This document shows, one piece after another, positions 1-9,240 of a stretch of 18,104 nucleotides of DNA. Each line of letters opens with the position of its first letter. The first letter of the stretch is position 1. The stretch is from NCBI GenBank assembly GCA_002887195.1, contig PJAB01001021.1:1-18104 (forward strand), read 5' to 3'. The notes beneath the pieces are model-generated. The model searched no databases. It was not told the origin of the DNA and saw nothing but the letters and a program-made list of their open reading frames with translations. This stretch comes from Chrysochromulina parva. Taxonomy: Eukaryota > Haptophyta > Prymnesiales > Chrysochromulinaceae. A program made the translations under genes and the position numbers.

Positions 1-139
1 CAGCATTTATGACGTGTCGCCTCTAGATGGATCCCCCTCCGCCATCTCCATCGACTCCCGTCCTCCCCTGCTGGCTTCCGGAGCACATTCGATAGGCTTC
101 CGTATGGTTGTCTGTTGTTTATGTATAGACTTGACTTGA
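1..139 (+). CDS. 3' end of a gene entering from the left; possible FGE/sulfatase-modifying-factor-like C-terminus
   Basis: Reading from base 2, 45 codons are open to a TGA at 137-139. The peptide ends ...DSRPPLLASGAHSIGFRMVV followed by a short Cys-containing tail. An IGFR + hydrophobic motif after an Arg/Pro/Ser stretch is how many formylglycine-generating-enzyme (SUMF1-like) domains end, so this may be the last exon of such a protein. That rests on one short motif. The body of the domain lies outside the window, and a chance open frame in GC-rich DNA cannot be excluded. Confidence 0.3.
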   Translation, partial: SIYDVSPLDGSPSAISIDSRPPLLASGAHSIGFRMVVCCLCIDLT

Positions 140-809
140 CTTGAGGAATTCACACCAGGCGCAACAGCAATCAGGACTCTCGATCACACCACCGTAAACC
201 TGGTCGCGCGTTGAAACGTTGGATTGCAGATCATCAAAGCTACACAACTAGCAGCCTGGTGAGCGCGAAACCCCGGTCCCTGCTAAAGCTAGACCAGGCG
301 AGCTTACATCGCGGTGGGTGGGCGGGAACACTTCTCTCTCGAATGAGAGACCGACATCATGCGCTCCATTGCGCGTCAAATCTCCCCCAGAGATGCAGAG
401 GTGCCGGGTAGCACACAATCTGCCGACGAGATGCTATGGTGCCGAGTAGCACACAATCCTTGACACAATCTCCCTCGTCTATCTCCCGTTGGGACTAAAC
501 CGGATGCGCATCGAATAGGTTCGAGAGCCCCCTTGGGCCTCGATCCCCGAGCAGCAGAACTCCAGACATGTGTATCCCCATGGTATGCCCAATATCCCAA
601 CGGCAGGGAGACCTCTCCCCGCACGCATACCCCTTCCCCCTGGCCGGGCTGATGGCTCCGCCAAATGTCTGTCTCTTCACACGTTGGTTCACGGCCGCTT
701 AACCGTTGGGGTCAAGCGGCATTCCGGGCCGGGCTGTTCACAAACTCGTTCACGCCTGTCAATCTCGGCAGAGGCGCCCGCTTCCCTGGGGTGACAGAAA
801 GCTGTGCGG
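140..809. other. Intergenic region upstream of the UNC-50 gene
   Basis: No convincing coding region: the small open frames overlap on both strands and resemble no family I know. Visible structure is a short CTTGA pentamer run near 129-143 and a 21-bp direct repeat with one mismatch (400-420 and 438-458, core GTAGCACACAATC). The region probably holds the promoter and 5' UTR of the gene starting at 810. I see no clear TATA box. Confidence 0.5.
400..458 (+). repeat. 21-bp direct repeat, two copies
   Basis: Copies at 400-420 and 438-458 differ at one position and are spaced 38 bp start to start. Both contain GTAGCACACAATC. Function unknown. The location upstream of the UNC-50 start would suit a duplicated regulatory site, but nothing proves it. 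Confidence 0.5.
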
Positions 810-1541
810 ATGCTGCCGCTGTCCAGCGCCGACGACGCGGCTGGCCCGTCGCGCGGCGCGCGGCCGCTGATCGAGTACGCGAGCCGCATGTACAATTACA
901 AGCACATGGACTTTGAGTATGCGCTGTGGCTCATGGCAAATTTGTGCACGTCCCCGCGCACAGCGTTCCGGACGACGCTGTATCATTCGCGCACAAAGCA
1001 CCAGTGGGCGCGCGACGACCCAGCATTCATCGTCGTGCTCCTTTACCTGCTGCTCATCGCCGCCACTGCATGGTCGCTCGCCTTCGGGCGCGGCTCGCCT
1101 CTGTCGGTCATCGGGCTGTTCCTATACGTGGCGACGGTCGACTTCCTCATGCTCGGCGCAGCGCTCTCGACAGTAGGCTGGTGGCTCTCGAATACCTACT
1201 TGCATGACCGTGGTCCGGAGGCGGTCGAGTGGCTCTATGCCTTTGACGTGCACTGCAACGCCTTCCTCCCGCTCTACTTGCTGCTACACGTACTGCAGTA
1301 CCTGATGCTGCCGCTGCTTCTGCGGCCAGGCATACTCGCGCTGCTGCTGTCCAACGCCCTCTACGGGGCGGCCTTCAGCGCGTACCACTACCTCACGTTT
1401 CTCGGATACTCTGAACTGCCCTTTCTCCACCACTGCGAGGTATTCGTGTACCCGATCGCGCTAATCGTGGTGGCGCTGGTGCTCTCGCTGCTCGTCAATT
1501 TGAACTGCACCGCGACCGTGGCGTACATCTACTTTGGCTAG
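810..1541 (+). CDS. UNC50: UNC-50 family (GMH1-type) Golgi/ER multipass membrane protein
   Basis: A 243-residue intronless protein, close to the usual family length of about 250-260. Family hallmarks are present in order: HMDFEYALW (residues 32-40), HQWARDDPAF (64-73), VEWLYAFDVHCNAFLPL (139-155) and YLTFLGYSELPFL (194-206). About five hydrophobic segments fit the known topology (roughly 73-92, 99-127, 148-171, 175-198, 210-232). UNC-50/Gmh1p proteins sit in Golgi/ER membranes and are linked to Arf-GEF recruitment and trafficking of certain membrane receptors. The ATG at 810 is the first in this frame after a stop at 792-794. An ATG at 888 would still keep the conserved core but would lose the variable N-terminus. 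Family assignment is secure; the exact role in this organism is inferred. Confidence 0.93.
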   Translation: MLPLSSADDAAGPSRGARPLIEYASRMYNYKHMDFEYALWLMANLCTSPRTAFRTTLYHSRTKHQWARDDPAFIVVLLYLLLIAATAWSLAFGRGSPLSVIGLFLYVATVDFLMLGAALSTVGWWLSNTYLHDRGPEAVEWLYAFDVHCNAFLPLYLLLHVLQYLMLPLLLRPGILALLLSNALYGAAFSAYHYLTFLGYSELPFLHHCEVFVYPIALIVVALVLSLLVNLNCTATVAYIYFG

Positions 1542-2842
1542 AAAGGACCGCCCAGCTGACGTTGCGCCACGGACCGCCACGCTCTCTCTACGCACTACGG
1601 GCGGCGCACGCACACCAATTGGGAGTCGAGAGAAAGTCGAAAGTGTTCACGAGTTAGTAATGTTCCTTGGTACTGTCGTGTAGTCTGCGACATCCTTGAT
1701 CCTCTGGTAACGGGTCACACGGGATTTTTCCGCACGCATATGATAGCACAGCGTCCCCGGTCATCTGTACGCGCTCGACGACCTCCACATGCGGCCATGT
1801 CCCACAACCAGCACCGGCGCGGCGACCCGGAACACCCGCGCGGGACCGCGGCGAGCCGCGCGGCTTTTAGCCGGCGTTCGTCGGGCGTGGCGACGTCGAC
1901 GATTATTTTCCCGGTTCGCAGCATTTGTATATTGTTCGCACTTCGACCGGAGGACGCAGGACGGGCGAGGGACGACGGAGGAGTCTCTTCTATGGAGAAA
2001 ACAAGTAGAGGATCCGCACGATGGTCAATGCCAGGAGAAGAGGCCGCTGGGCTAAATCCACGCCGTCCCGCACGCCCAGGTAGGAGACGAGCATCTCGCT
2101 AAACTGTCGGCGGACGAGCAGTGAGACCAAGCCAACTAGAGGCCTAGACGCTCGGAAGTGTGAGTGGATGAGCCTGGCTGCCTCGGGGCGTCCCGCGATC
2201 TGACTACGATCTGACCACCGTGACCAGAGCCTCCACACCCATCAAACTGAGATCTGAAATGTGAGATCTGACCCCACTCCCCAGCATCCCAAGCCTCCAA
2301 CCCATGCCTCCAACAATGCGTGCCTCCGAGCCCCCTACGAGCCCCCCCCCCCTGGGGAGGGCCTTGGGTTATAGCTTGCGGGAGGGCAAGCATGAGAGCA
2401 TCAAGGTCTTATCGCTTGCGTCACTTATGAAACGTCTTCGGAGGCGCTGCGCGCCAGGGCCCCTGTGTGGCGCTAAGTGTGGCGCCGCACCGCGTCGCGG
2501 CGCGAGCAGCGTCGTCTACCGGCGCAGCGCGAGCGTCGTCTACCGGTGCAGCGCGGCGCTCCAATTGTACCGTCAACAGGTCAGTACCTAATTATATCAG
2601 GTCAGTACCTAATCTACTTATTGCTTTTTCATAACGAACTTTCCCATAAAAAGTCAAGTAAAAGGACCCTTTTTCATCTTCGGCATGAAGTTTCGCACGA
2701 ACAAAGCCAACGCAGCTTCCACGCGGCCTCGCACGCAGACACACGACGTTGCGCAGTCTTTCCGAGGAAGGACTCTCCGGTGCCTGCCTTGCACGCACCC
2801 AAGGTTGTTTGGGTTTGTGCGTGGTGGGCACACTCATTACCG
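1542..2842. other. 1.3-kb intergenic region with several short direct repeats
   Basis: Between the UNC-50 stop and the EF-hand start. No open frame here is convincing. It contains GATCTGA-like repeats near 2197-2270, a run of 11 C at 2342-2352, a 24-bp-period duplication (2511-2531 and 2535-2555) and a 21-bp-period duplication (2577-2592 and 2598-2613). An AT-richer stretch with CATAAAAAG near 2645 could be a core promoter for the EF-hand gene. The EF-hand frame stays open upstream to about 2477 but contains no ATG before 2843, so a spliced upstream coding exon is possible. Confidence 0.5.
2511..2613 (+). repeat. Two adjacent short tandem duplications
   Basis: A 21-bp sequence with core GTCGTCTACCGG occurs at 2511-2531 and 2535-2555 with one mismatch. 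The 16-bp sequence CAGGTCAGTACCTAAT occurs identically at 2577-2592 and 2598-2613. The CAGGT core resembles paired splice junctions (AG|GT), so a small AGGT-type duplication is a possible origin. No function can be read from the sequence. Confidence 0.55.
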
Positions 2843-4982
2843 ATGCCCAAGCCGCCGAAGCTCAACCTTGGAGCTGCCAGAAGTCCAAGTCCAGTCGGTG
2901 GCACACCTTCGCATCGGAAAAGGTCCGCCCGTCATGAAGGCTCCAGCTCAGCCAGAGTACAAAACAGCTGGTGGCTAGCGGACAGCGTGAGCAGATCGAT
3001 GGACTTGCGATCTGAATGCCCACCTAAGGTGCAAACCAAGGTGCGTACCAAGTGGACAAAGGCCGCCATGCCAGGCCCACGCAACCTCCATCAAAATCAG
3101 GCTATTCTCCAGCTCCTCGCTCACAAACAAAGCCCACCACCCAAATCGTCGAGGTCCCGACCCATCGATTATCCCTGGGAGACAAAGATCACCCCGCCCC
3201 CGCCACGGAAAAAGGAGACCAATGTCGACCCGAGCGAAGAGGAAGCCTTCCAGCGAATCTTCCGTGCCCTCCGACTGGAAGCCTACAGGCGCAGTGGAGA
3301 GACCAAGAAAGAAGATGACGAGAAGAACGCAAAGGCAAGGGAAGAGGCTGCAGCGAAGCAGGCGGCCGCTGCCGAGGCACAATTCCAGGCAGACGCTGCC
3401 ACGATCGCAGATGCCGTGCAGCGTGCTCTAGATAAAGCGCAACTGCAGGCCATCAAGACCGCCACCGAGCTGGCGACTCTGGAGAAGGAACAACGTGTGA
3501 AGCGTGCTGCGATGGAGGACACGGCCGAAAAGCTGAAGGCGAGCAAGGACTCGACGCTCAAGCTCAAGCTCGGTCACGCCATCGCGAAGCGCAACATTTC
3601 GACGGCTGCGCTCATGCGATTGTGGGACGCCAACGGAGATGGCAATCTCACGAAGGAGGAGTTCATGCAAGCGCTCCAGCGCACATTGAAGCTCGAAGCT
3701 ACTCTCAAGGAAATGTCAGCGCTCTTTGACTCCTTCGACGAGGACCGCGGCGGCAGCATTACTATAAACGAGTTGCAACCGGCCGTGGCTAGGCTCCATG
3801 AGGACTGCCGCGACGAGGCGCTGAAAGAGAAGCTGTCAAGGCTCAAGGTTGCTGTGTACGATGTGGAGCTCGCAATGTTGAAAGACTGTTTGAAGGTTGC
3901 TCAAGAGGTTGAGTCCACCACGCAGCAACTTAAGGAGCTCGAAGCGCGGCGTACGATCGTCGAGGACTTGGGCATGCTCTTGAATCAGAAGATTAATCGC
4001 TCTAAGCATACTAAGGTTGCTCAAGGTCGATTGCCTAAGGGCAGTGGCAACGCAATCACACCCGAGTCCCTGGCCGAAGCGCTCGCTGGCCAGGGCGGAA
4101 TGGTGACCAAGGCAAAGTTCATTAAATATACGGTACGGCGCCACGGAGATCGAACTCTGATCCGGTCTCCTCTTCTGCAACATGCACATTCAGTGCATGG
4201 TGCATGGTGCATGGTGCATGGTGCATGGTGCATGGTGCATGGTGCATGTGCTGACGTGCCGTGCGATCCACTTCGCCTCGCAGATGGCCTTGAAATATGC
4301 TTCGGAGATCTTGATCCCTGGAAACCCCAACACCGTGCTAGCGGTTCTAGACAACGGGTTCGACACGCTGCTGAGCCGAGCAGGCCTCGATTCTCGTGCT
4401 GCAACCGCCGCTGCCACCGCCATGCGAAGCTTCTCGAGCCAGGTGGTCCTCTCGAAAGAAACGGGCTTATCGCTCAGCATGTCGTACAAGGAGGCATTCC
4501 GTCTGATAGATAAGGATGGAAACAATAAAATCTCCGCTGACGAGCTCATGGCTATCCTCATCACGGATGAAGCCAACGCCGCGAAGACCCTCTTGCAGAG
4601 TGTAATCGACATGGTCGATGAGAATGGCGATGGCGTTCTACAACTCGAAGAGTTTGAGACGATTTGGCAGCTTTTTTTGGCCACCCGCCGTGACTCGGGA
4701 GACAATGTGGGCCCCGTCATAAGCGCGATGGCTGCTGTGAATACGCTTCTTCGAGTGGGATTGGAATTCTCAGACACGGAGAAGCGGCTGACGGAGGCTT
4801 TGGAAAATTTCAAGAAGCAGGCTGAGATCTTGCAGACAACGTACGTGGAGGAAGTCACGCGCAAGCAGACGGAATTTTTGTGCGTACTGGCCAATACCAA
4901 GGAAAAGGGGAGCAGTACGAGCTCCAAAGCAAAGATCTGCCGCATTCCTCGGGACTGGTGGGACCAAATGGCGCGGTGGTGA
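2843..4982 (+). CDS. EF-hand calcium-binding coiled-coil protein, two exons
   Basis: Exons 2843-4132 and 4284-4982 join in phase 0 to give about 662 residues. Four EF-hand loops with good calcium-ligand spacing are visible: D262-E273 (DANGDGNLTKEE), D299-E310 (DEDRGGSITINE), D506-E517 (DKDGNNKISADE) and D542-E553 (DENGDGVLQLEE). The first pair lies in exon 1 and the second in exon 2. A Lys/Glu/Ala-rich segment before the first pair (about 135-250) and a stretch after the second loop (about 312-390) look like coiled coils. The N-terminal 130 residues are basic and Pro/Ser-rich. This suggests a cytosolic or cytoskeletal calcium sensor; the specific role is unknown. The start is the first ATG in a longer open frame and is the least certain part. 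If the intron is retained, the protein diverges and stops at 4513, losing EF-hands 3 and 4. Confidence 0.8.
4133..4283 (+). other. Intron of the EF-hand gene (151 bp)
   Basis: The donor is GTACGG at 4133 directly after codons for FIKYT. The acceptor is TCGCAG ending at 4283 directly before ATGGCCTTG. Removing it joins two open frames in phase 0 and unites the two EF-hand pairs. The intron holds the 7-bp minisatellite at 4193-4248, which has no stop in any frame, so unspliced open frames run misleadingly through it. Confidence 0.8.
4193..4248 (+). repeat. 7-bp minisatellite, eight perfect units
   Basis: Eight exact tandem copies of GTGCATG fill 4193-4248 inside the EF-hand intron. Because 7 is not a multiple of 3, all three frames of each strand read the same heptapeptide cycle, and none contains a stop. 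Confidence 0.95.
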
Positions 4983-5705
4983 CGCCGAGCCGAATTGCCT
5001 TCACCTCCCCTCCCGCTCCGCCTGCCGCCCCGCCCCTGCCGCCACACAGACACACGCCGCGGACCAAGGGGCTTGGAGCCCCTTGCGCGCGGACCGGCGA
5101 CACCGCACACGTGACTGAGGGACGTCGCGTGAGTCGTCGACACGACTTCGACGACAGCGGTGATAGACTGAACTCACTGGCCGGTCTGGCACGCGTCCGC
5201 AGCGCACAGGATCGGGTGGCGGACACTGTGTCACAGCACGAGTACCGGTATAGCCGATTTGTATAAATACGGCTATCTGGTGTAGACTGTCCGGTATTAC
5301 TAGGCTATAGCTGATTCTAGACTGTCCCGTTCGCGGCGGCATCGCACATGATCCGCGGACACGACAGAGAGTTCTACCACGGATAGCCCACGAGATACGC
5401 CGCATAGGGCATAGCCGTTCGTTAGGTTTTTTAGAGATTAAGAGACCGCGCGGTCCCGCGGACTCAATCGTGAATCGACGAAAGGAATCGACCGTTCGCC
5501 GTCCAAGACGGTCCGGCCCCCCGCGGGGTATCCGCGTCGAGGTTCACGGTTGCGTTGGCTTGGTTCGGATCATGGTTACGGGATTTGGAATTTTTGGGGG
5601 ATTCCCGGATCGCCGGAACAGCTTATTTGGATATCGTATACGCTGCAAACGAACTGCAAACGGGAAATTCTTTCCGGTCCGACCTCGAAGTCCCCACATG
5701 CGCGT
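4983..5705. other. Intergenic region between convergent EF-hand and SEC-C genes
   Basis: This stretch has the 3' ends of both neighbours on its flanks. No protein-coding frame is convincing. It contains a CACGTG at about 5107, a TATAAATA at 5262-5269 lying in the loop of an inverted repeat, a TAGACTGTCC direct repeat (5283-5292 and 5318-5327) and a perfect 12-bp palindrome GACCGCGCGGTC at 5444-5455. The part from about 5250 to 5440 and around 5570-5690 is AT-richer than the genes. Confidence 0.5.
5250..5276 (+). promoter_or_regulatory. TATA-like box in the loop of a 7-bp inverted repeat
   Basis: ATAGCCG (5250-5256) pairs with CGGCTAT (5270-5276) across a 13-nt loop that contains TATAAATA (5262-5269). 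It is the best TATA match in the window, yet no coding gene starts downstream on this strand. It may drive a non-coding transcript or be chance. Confidence 0.3.
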
Positions 5706-6443
5706 TTATTCTGCAACCTGATTCTTCGTCTTCACCTTACCGACGATCGCCTGCGCGAAATCGACATCCTTCTGAAGCTTGGCTACATCCCGTTCGCTAT
5801 GCATTGCCTCGCGTTTGCGGAGACCCACAGCATCTGAGGTGACGGCACCGCGCTGAAAGTACCAAGCGCCTTTCCGTCTCACAAACGTCGTGCGCTCGTA
5901 GGTAGTCACGGGCGCCGCGCCGCTCGACTTCGCCTGAAGTGTAAATGAGTTCTCCATGTGCACCGTCTCCTCGTTGTCTCCTGGCTCCACTTCGCCAATG
6001 CCGAGCGAAGATGCTGAGAAATCAAATTGATCGAACATGGACGTCTTCGACAACTTTTTGGCCCACTTGATCTTGTCCTTCATGTAGTCGCTGTTGCTCG
6101 TGTCCGTGGTCTCCATGATGTAGATTGGCAGCCGGTAGGCGAAGGCCGCATAGCGCGTTTGGAGCGCACGCACCGGTGTCTCTGGAAGCTTCTTACCCGT
6201 GTGATATGGGCGGCAGCAGTCGGCATAGGAAGCACCAGAACCGCACATGCAAGGCTCACCAAAATCCTTTGGGAGCCGGTGGCCGAAGCCCTTGACAACG
6301 TCCTCGAGCGTTTGGGGAGGCGGTGGCGGTGCGCCAAAGCCGGCCATGGCGAGAGGCGCTGATGTGCGCCATGGTAGTGCTGGCTGTAGTCCGCGCCGCA
6401 GTACCGACGGCTGCAGTGCGAGGTATTGCAGCAAGAGCGCCAT
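5706..6443 (-). CDS. SEC-C motif / YchJ-like (UPF0225) protein with possible organelle-targeting leader
   Basis: A 245-residue intronless protein. The SEC-C zinc-binding motif is CMCGSGASYADCC (C65, C67, C76, C77). It is followed by the YchJ signature around TRYAAFAYRLPIYIMETT (96-113) and the second-half signature LGIGEVE...TYERTTFVRRKGAWYF (147-196), which matches the NTF2-like fold of the bacterial YchJ family. Bacterial YchJ proteins begin almost at the zinc motif. Here about 60 extra residues precede it, beginning with a hydrophobic stretch and then Arg/Pro/Ala-rich sequence without acidic residues, as in mitochondrial or plastid presequences. The biochemical role of YchJ proteins is not established. 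The end is a TAA at 5706-5708. Its C-terminal residues 205-245 form a charged helix-like extension. Confidence 0.85.
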   Translation of the reverse strand: MALLLQYLALQPSVLRRGLQPALPWRTSAPLAMAGFGAPPPPPQTLEDVVKGFGHRLPKDFGEPCMCGSGASYADCCRPYHTGKKLPETPVRALQTRYAAFAYRLPIYIMETTDTSNSDYMKDKIKWAKKLSKTSMFDQFDFSASSLGIGEVEPGDNEETVHMENSFTLQAKSSGAAPVTTYERTTFVRRKGAWYFQRGAVTSDAVGLRKREAMHSERDVAKLQKDVDFAQAIVGKVKTKNQVAE

Positions 6444-6653
6444 CAGGGATCCGATACGTTAACACGACAGACGCGACAATCGGGGTTCAGGCAATGCCCG
6501 ACCTACCATGGTATGTGCGCGGACGTGAATGTGTGCAAATCTGGAGCGATCTCGTCTCTCGGAGATGTGACTTCAAAACATGTGTCGTCAATTTCTATTT
6601 TTTCGTGTCCTGTTAAGTTAACTTTGTTGTCGACGTGCTGTGTGCAGGGACAC

Positions 6654-6677
6654 CGCGCGCCGCGCGCGCGCGCGCAC
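6654..6677. repeat. Alternating CG dinucleotide tract
   Basis: An almost pure CG/GC alternation with one phase break at 6660/6661. This type of sequence can adopt Z-DNA under supercoiling. It lies in the 5' flank of the SEC-C gene. Confidence 0.7.
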
Positions 6678-6758
6678 GGCACGACGGACACCTTGAATCG
6701 AATAGGACGCATACACCATCATGCCTCTTCATCTGCCAAACATAACCTCACGCCGACT

Positions 6759-6807
6759 GTCAGCCGACTGCGGGCCGGTCACTGGTCTGTGACGGTCCGG
6801 CGCTGAC
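6759..6807. repeat. Imperfect hairpin 3' of the PP2C gene
   Basis: GTCAGC at 6759-6764 pairs with GCTGAC at 6802-6807. An inner arm (GGCCGGTCAC against GTGACGGTCC, with one bulge) extends the stem around a short loop. It could be an RNA 3'-end structure for the minus-strand phosphatase gene; this is only inference. Confidence 0.4.
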
Positions 6808-6963
6808 CTGCAGCTGGCACACACGTCTCAAGAGAGCTCCAGGATGCAGCGTACGCGGGGTGCTCTACACGTCACTGGTCCACATCACAAAGAGGGATCA
6901 TTCTCGCCCAGATGCGCACACGCGCGTTGCGTGTGCGAGATGAGCACATCGCGCCATCCCGCC

Positions 6964-9055
6964 TCAGTTTGTTTTGTTCAGCCGATTGAGCTGCAGCGCG
7001 TACGCCTTGACCCCGCCGCTGACGCTGCCAATCTCCACCGTGCTGTCGGACACTGCCGGCGGCGCGGCCGTGACGGCACCATTGCTGCAGCGGATGGTGC
7101 GTTTGGGGATGGCCGTTTCGGTCGGCTGAGTGACCGCCACCGCCATGGCTGCAAACGCGCTCTGCACGCCGGCCGGCGGTGCCGCTTCGGCATTTGCACG
7201 CGACGCGCCACCGGTCGGCGCCGCCTCTCTGGGTGAGGCGGGTGCTTCCGGCGGCGGCGGCGGCGGCGGTAGACTGCTGGTGGTCGTGGCAGGCGCAAGC
7301 GCGGGCGACGCCTTCGCAGGCGCGGGCGACGCCTTGGCAGGCGTGGGCGACGCCTTCGCAGGCACGGGCGACACCCTCGCAGGCGCAGTCTGCGGCGACA
7401 AGGGCGGCGGCGGCTCTCTTGACGCGGCTGGCAGCGGATCGGCTACCGGCGATGGCAGTGGCAGCTCCACCCATACCCCCGTCAGGTTGTCGGCTCGCTC
7501 GCCGTACCACTTCAACCCAATCGCGCGCGTCTCCTCGAGCACGGCATCGTGTCGAGCACCCATCGCCGTCGCATCCAGTTGCGGAGACGCCGTCGGGGGC
7601 AAGAGTCGATTGGCAAACTCATCGAAGCCCCACAGGTCCCAAACGCCATCGGAGCCGAGGTAGATGTGCGAATAGGGCGCGGCGGCGTCGCCGAGCGCTC
7701 GCAGCGAGATCGTGCGCAGCTCCGGCTCGGACGTGACACCATGGTGATGCGCGTAAAAGTCTCCCAGTGAGCGCGTCATGGTGATCGCCTGTTCATCGAC
7801 TAGAGTCTTCTGGGCGAGCCCGGCGGGCGGCGGCATGCTGGGCAGCGCACCAAGCTCGAGGGCCTCCTCTGGGATCGCGAGCAGCGTGAACCGGTCGTTG
7901 CGCACATTCTTGGTCATGCACTCGTGCGCGTCTGCATTGGCCAGGCCGTCCGTCGAAAGGCGTGCCCCCCCGGTCGCCGTGTCCAGCTCGAAAATCTCAA
8001 ATTCTTCAAAGTCGGGGCAGTCGTACACGAAGCGCACCTTGGACGTACTCGTACTCCGGAGGCGCTCGTACTCCTTGAGCGACGTGGGTGAGTGCTCCTC
8101 GAGTAACAACATCGTCGCGGGCGCCCCGTCGTCGCTTCGGCGCCCGAGCATCAGCACGCTCGAGTCCCCGACTGTCGCGATGATCGCCGCCTCGTTGCGC
8201 AGGATCAGCACGACCGAGGTGGTGGTGCCGCCGTCGACTGCATCCCACTTGGACGGCTCGCCATCCTGCTCCTCCACCCACTGCAGCAGGAACGGGCCCG
8301 CGCGCCCGTTGACCTGGCGCAACTTCGGGTCGGCTCGCAGCATCGCCACACGGATCGCGTCGTGTGCTTCTGCAAAGGCGGCACGCAGCGCGGCCTCTGG
8401 CTGGTCGACGACCCACCTGTGGTGGTGGCAGAGCATCGCCCGGATCGTCGAAGCCGCCACACGCGCCGCCAGCTGCCCGAAGCGCTTGCCGTGCCCGTCG
8501 AGGACTGCATATACGGCGAGCTCGGCTGAAGGATGCGCCACGAAATACGTGTCCTGGTTCTCCTTGCCCCTGCCGCCCTCGCCTCCCTCGTGGCTGCCCG
8601 CGGCGTGCACTGGCCTCGGGCCGGGTGGCGGGCGTGCCGCCGCGGCGCGAAGCGCCGCGAGCATCGCCTTATCTGTCATCGCCAGCCGCGTGCGCTCTAG
8701 CCGGGGCAGCGCCGCGGAGAGCAAGGGGGCCAGCACGGGCGCGGAAGCGAGCAGCGTCTTCGCCGCCGATACGGCGGCCTCCTTGGCGGCGGCGCGCTGC
8801 GCCTGCCTGTGACCGCGCTGCCATGAGAAGGTCCGCCGGATACCTCCAATCCCGGGCGAGTTCTGCCGCACCGAGGCAAGCGGCTGGCGGCTGGGCGTTG
8901 CAGCCACACTGGCAGCCGGCTCGCCGCCGCCGCCACCCACGTTGGCCGCAGCAGGCTCCTGCGCTGGGGCGGCGTCGCCGTTGAGCTTGCTCGCTCCCGT
9001 CCCCTTCTCACGCCGGAAGGAGAGGTTGCGCCGGATCGAGATTCCCTTTTTGGGC

Positions 9056-9090
<35 letters not shown>

Positions 9091-9240
9091 TGCTGGAGTC
9101 GTTGCTGCTGTGTCGGCGCTCGGGCCAGATGGCGGCGGCGCGGTGGACGGCTCGTCAGTCGGAGCGGTGCCGGAGCCTGTCACCGTCGGTGGCTTCGACC
9201 GTCGGCCAAAGGAGAAGACGCGCTTCACGGCTTGGCTCAT
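6964..9240 (-). CDS. PP2C-type (PPM) metal-dependent Ser/Thr protein phosphatase with disordered ends
   Basis: A 758-residue intronless protein. The catalytic domain spans about 220-593 and shows the PP2C motifs in order: KENQD (226-230), LDGHG (247-251), GGTTT (337-341), GDSS (358-361), EEHSP (381-385), MTRSLGDF (488-495), SDGVWD (530-535) and ADNLTG (583-588). The metal-ligand Asp residues at 230, 248, 531 and 584 are present, so it should be active. The N-terminal 215 residues hold a 10-Ala run (from TGC repeats at 9058-9087) and three similar basophilic sites: VKRVFSF (5-11), IRRNLSF (69-75) and IRRTFSW (134-140). The C-terminal tail is Pro/Ala-rich with a heptapeptide PAKASPx repeat (about 626-647) and a poly-Pro run. 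It is transcribed divergently from the adenylyl cyclase gene. Substrates are unknown. Confidence 0.93.
7290..7390 (-). repeat. 21-bp coding minisatellite in the PP2C tail
   Basis: About four imperfect 21-bp units encode the heptapeptide PAKASP plus one variable residue. They lie in the disordered C-terminal extension after the phosphatase domain. Confidence 0.75.
9058..9087 (-). repeat. Trinucleotide (TGC)10 repeat coding for poly-Ala
   Basis: Ten TGC triplets on the plus strand read as GCA Ala codons in the minus-strand PP2C gene, residues about 51-61. A pure triplet run is likely to vary in length between strains. Confidence 0.85.

Larger units (their letters stand above)
6444..6963. other. 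Intergenic region between two minus-strand genes
   Basis: Upstream of the SEC-C gene and downstream of the PP2C gene. No convincing coding frame. It contains an alternating CG tract (about 6654-6677) and an imperfect hairpin (6759-6807). It should include the SEC-C promoter and the PP2C 3' UTR. Confidence 0.5.

Noticed and set aside
505..545. tRNA-like T-loop (GGTTCGAGAGCCC)
   Set aside because: No matching A box, acceptor stem or anticodon arm upstream.
804..812. Upstream GTG as start of the UNC-50 gene
   Set aside because: The DNA is eukaryotic; the next in-frame codon but one is ATG (810). The same reasoning moved the EF-hand start to 2843 and the cyclase start to 9354.
1740..2393. Small open frames on both strands after the UNC-50 gene
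   Set aside because: Arg/Pro-rich composition typical of random GC-rich sequence, no motif, and mutually overlapping frames.
4190..5143. 317-residue minus-strand frame over EF-hand exon 2
   Set aside because: It overlaps a coding exon with two clear EF-hands and passes through the stop-free heptamer array, which explains its length.
7778..8812. 344-residue plus-strand frame opposite the PP2C domain
   Set aside because: Antisense shadow of the well-supported phosphatase; the translation is Ser/Arg/Ala-rich without any recognisable domain.
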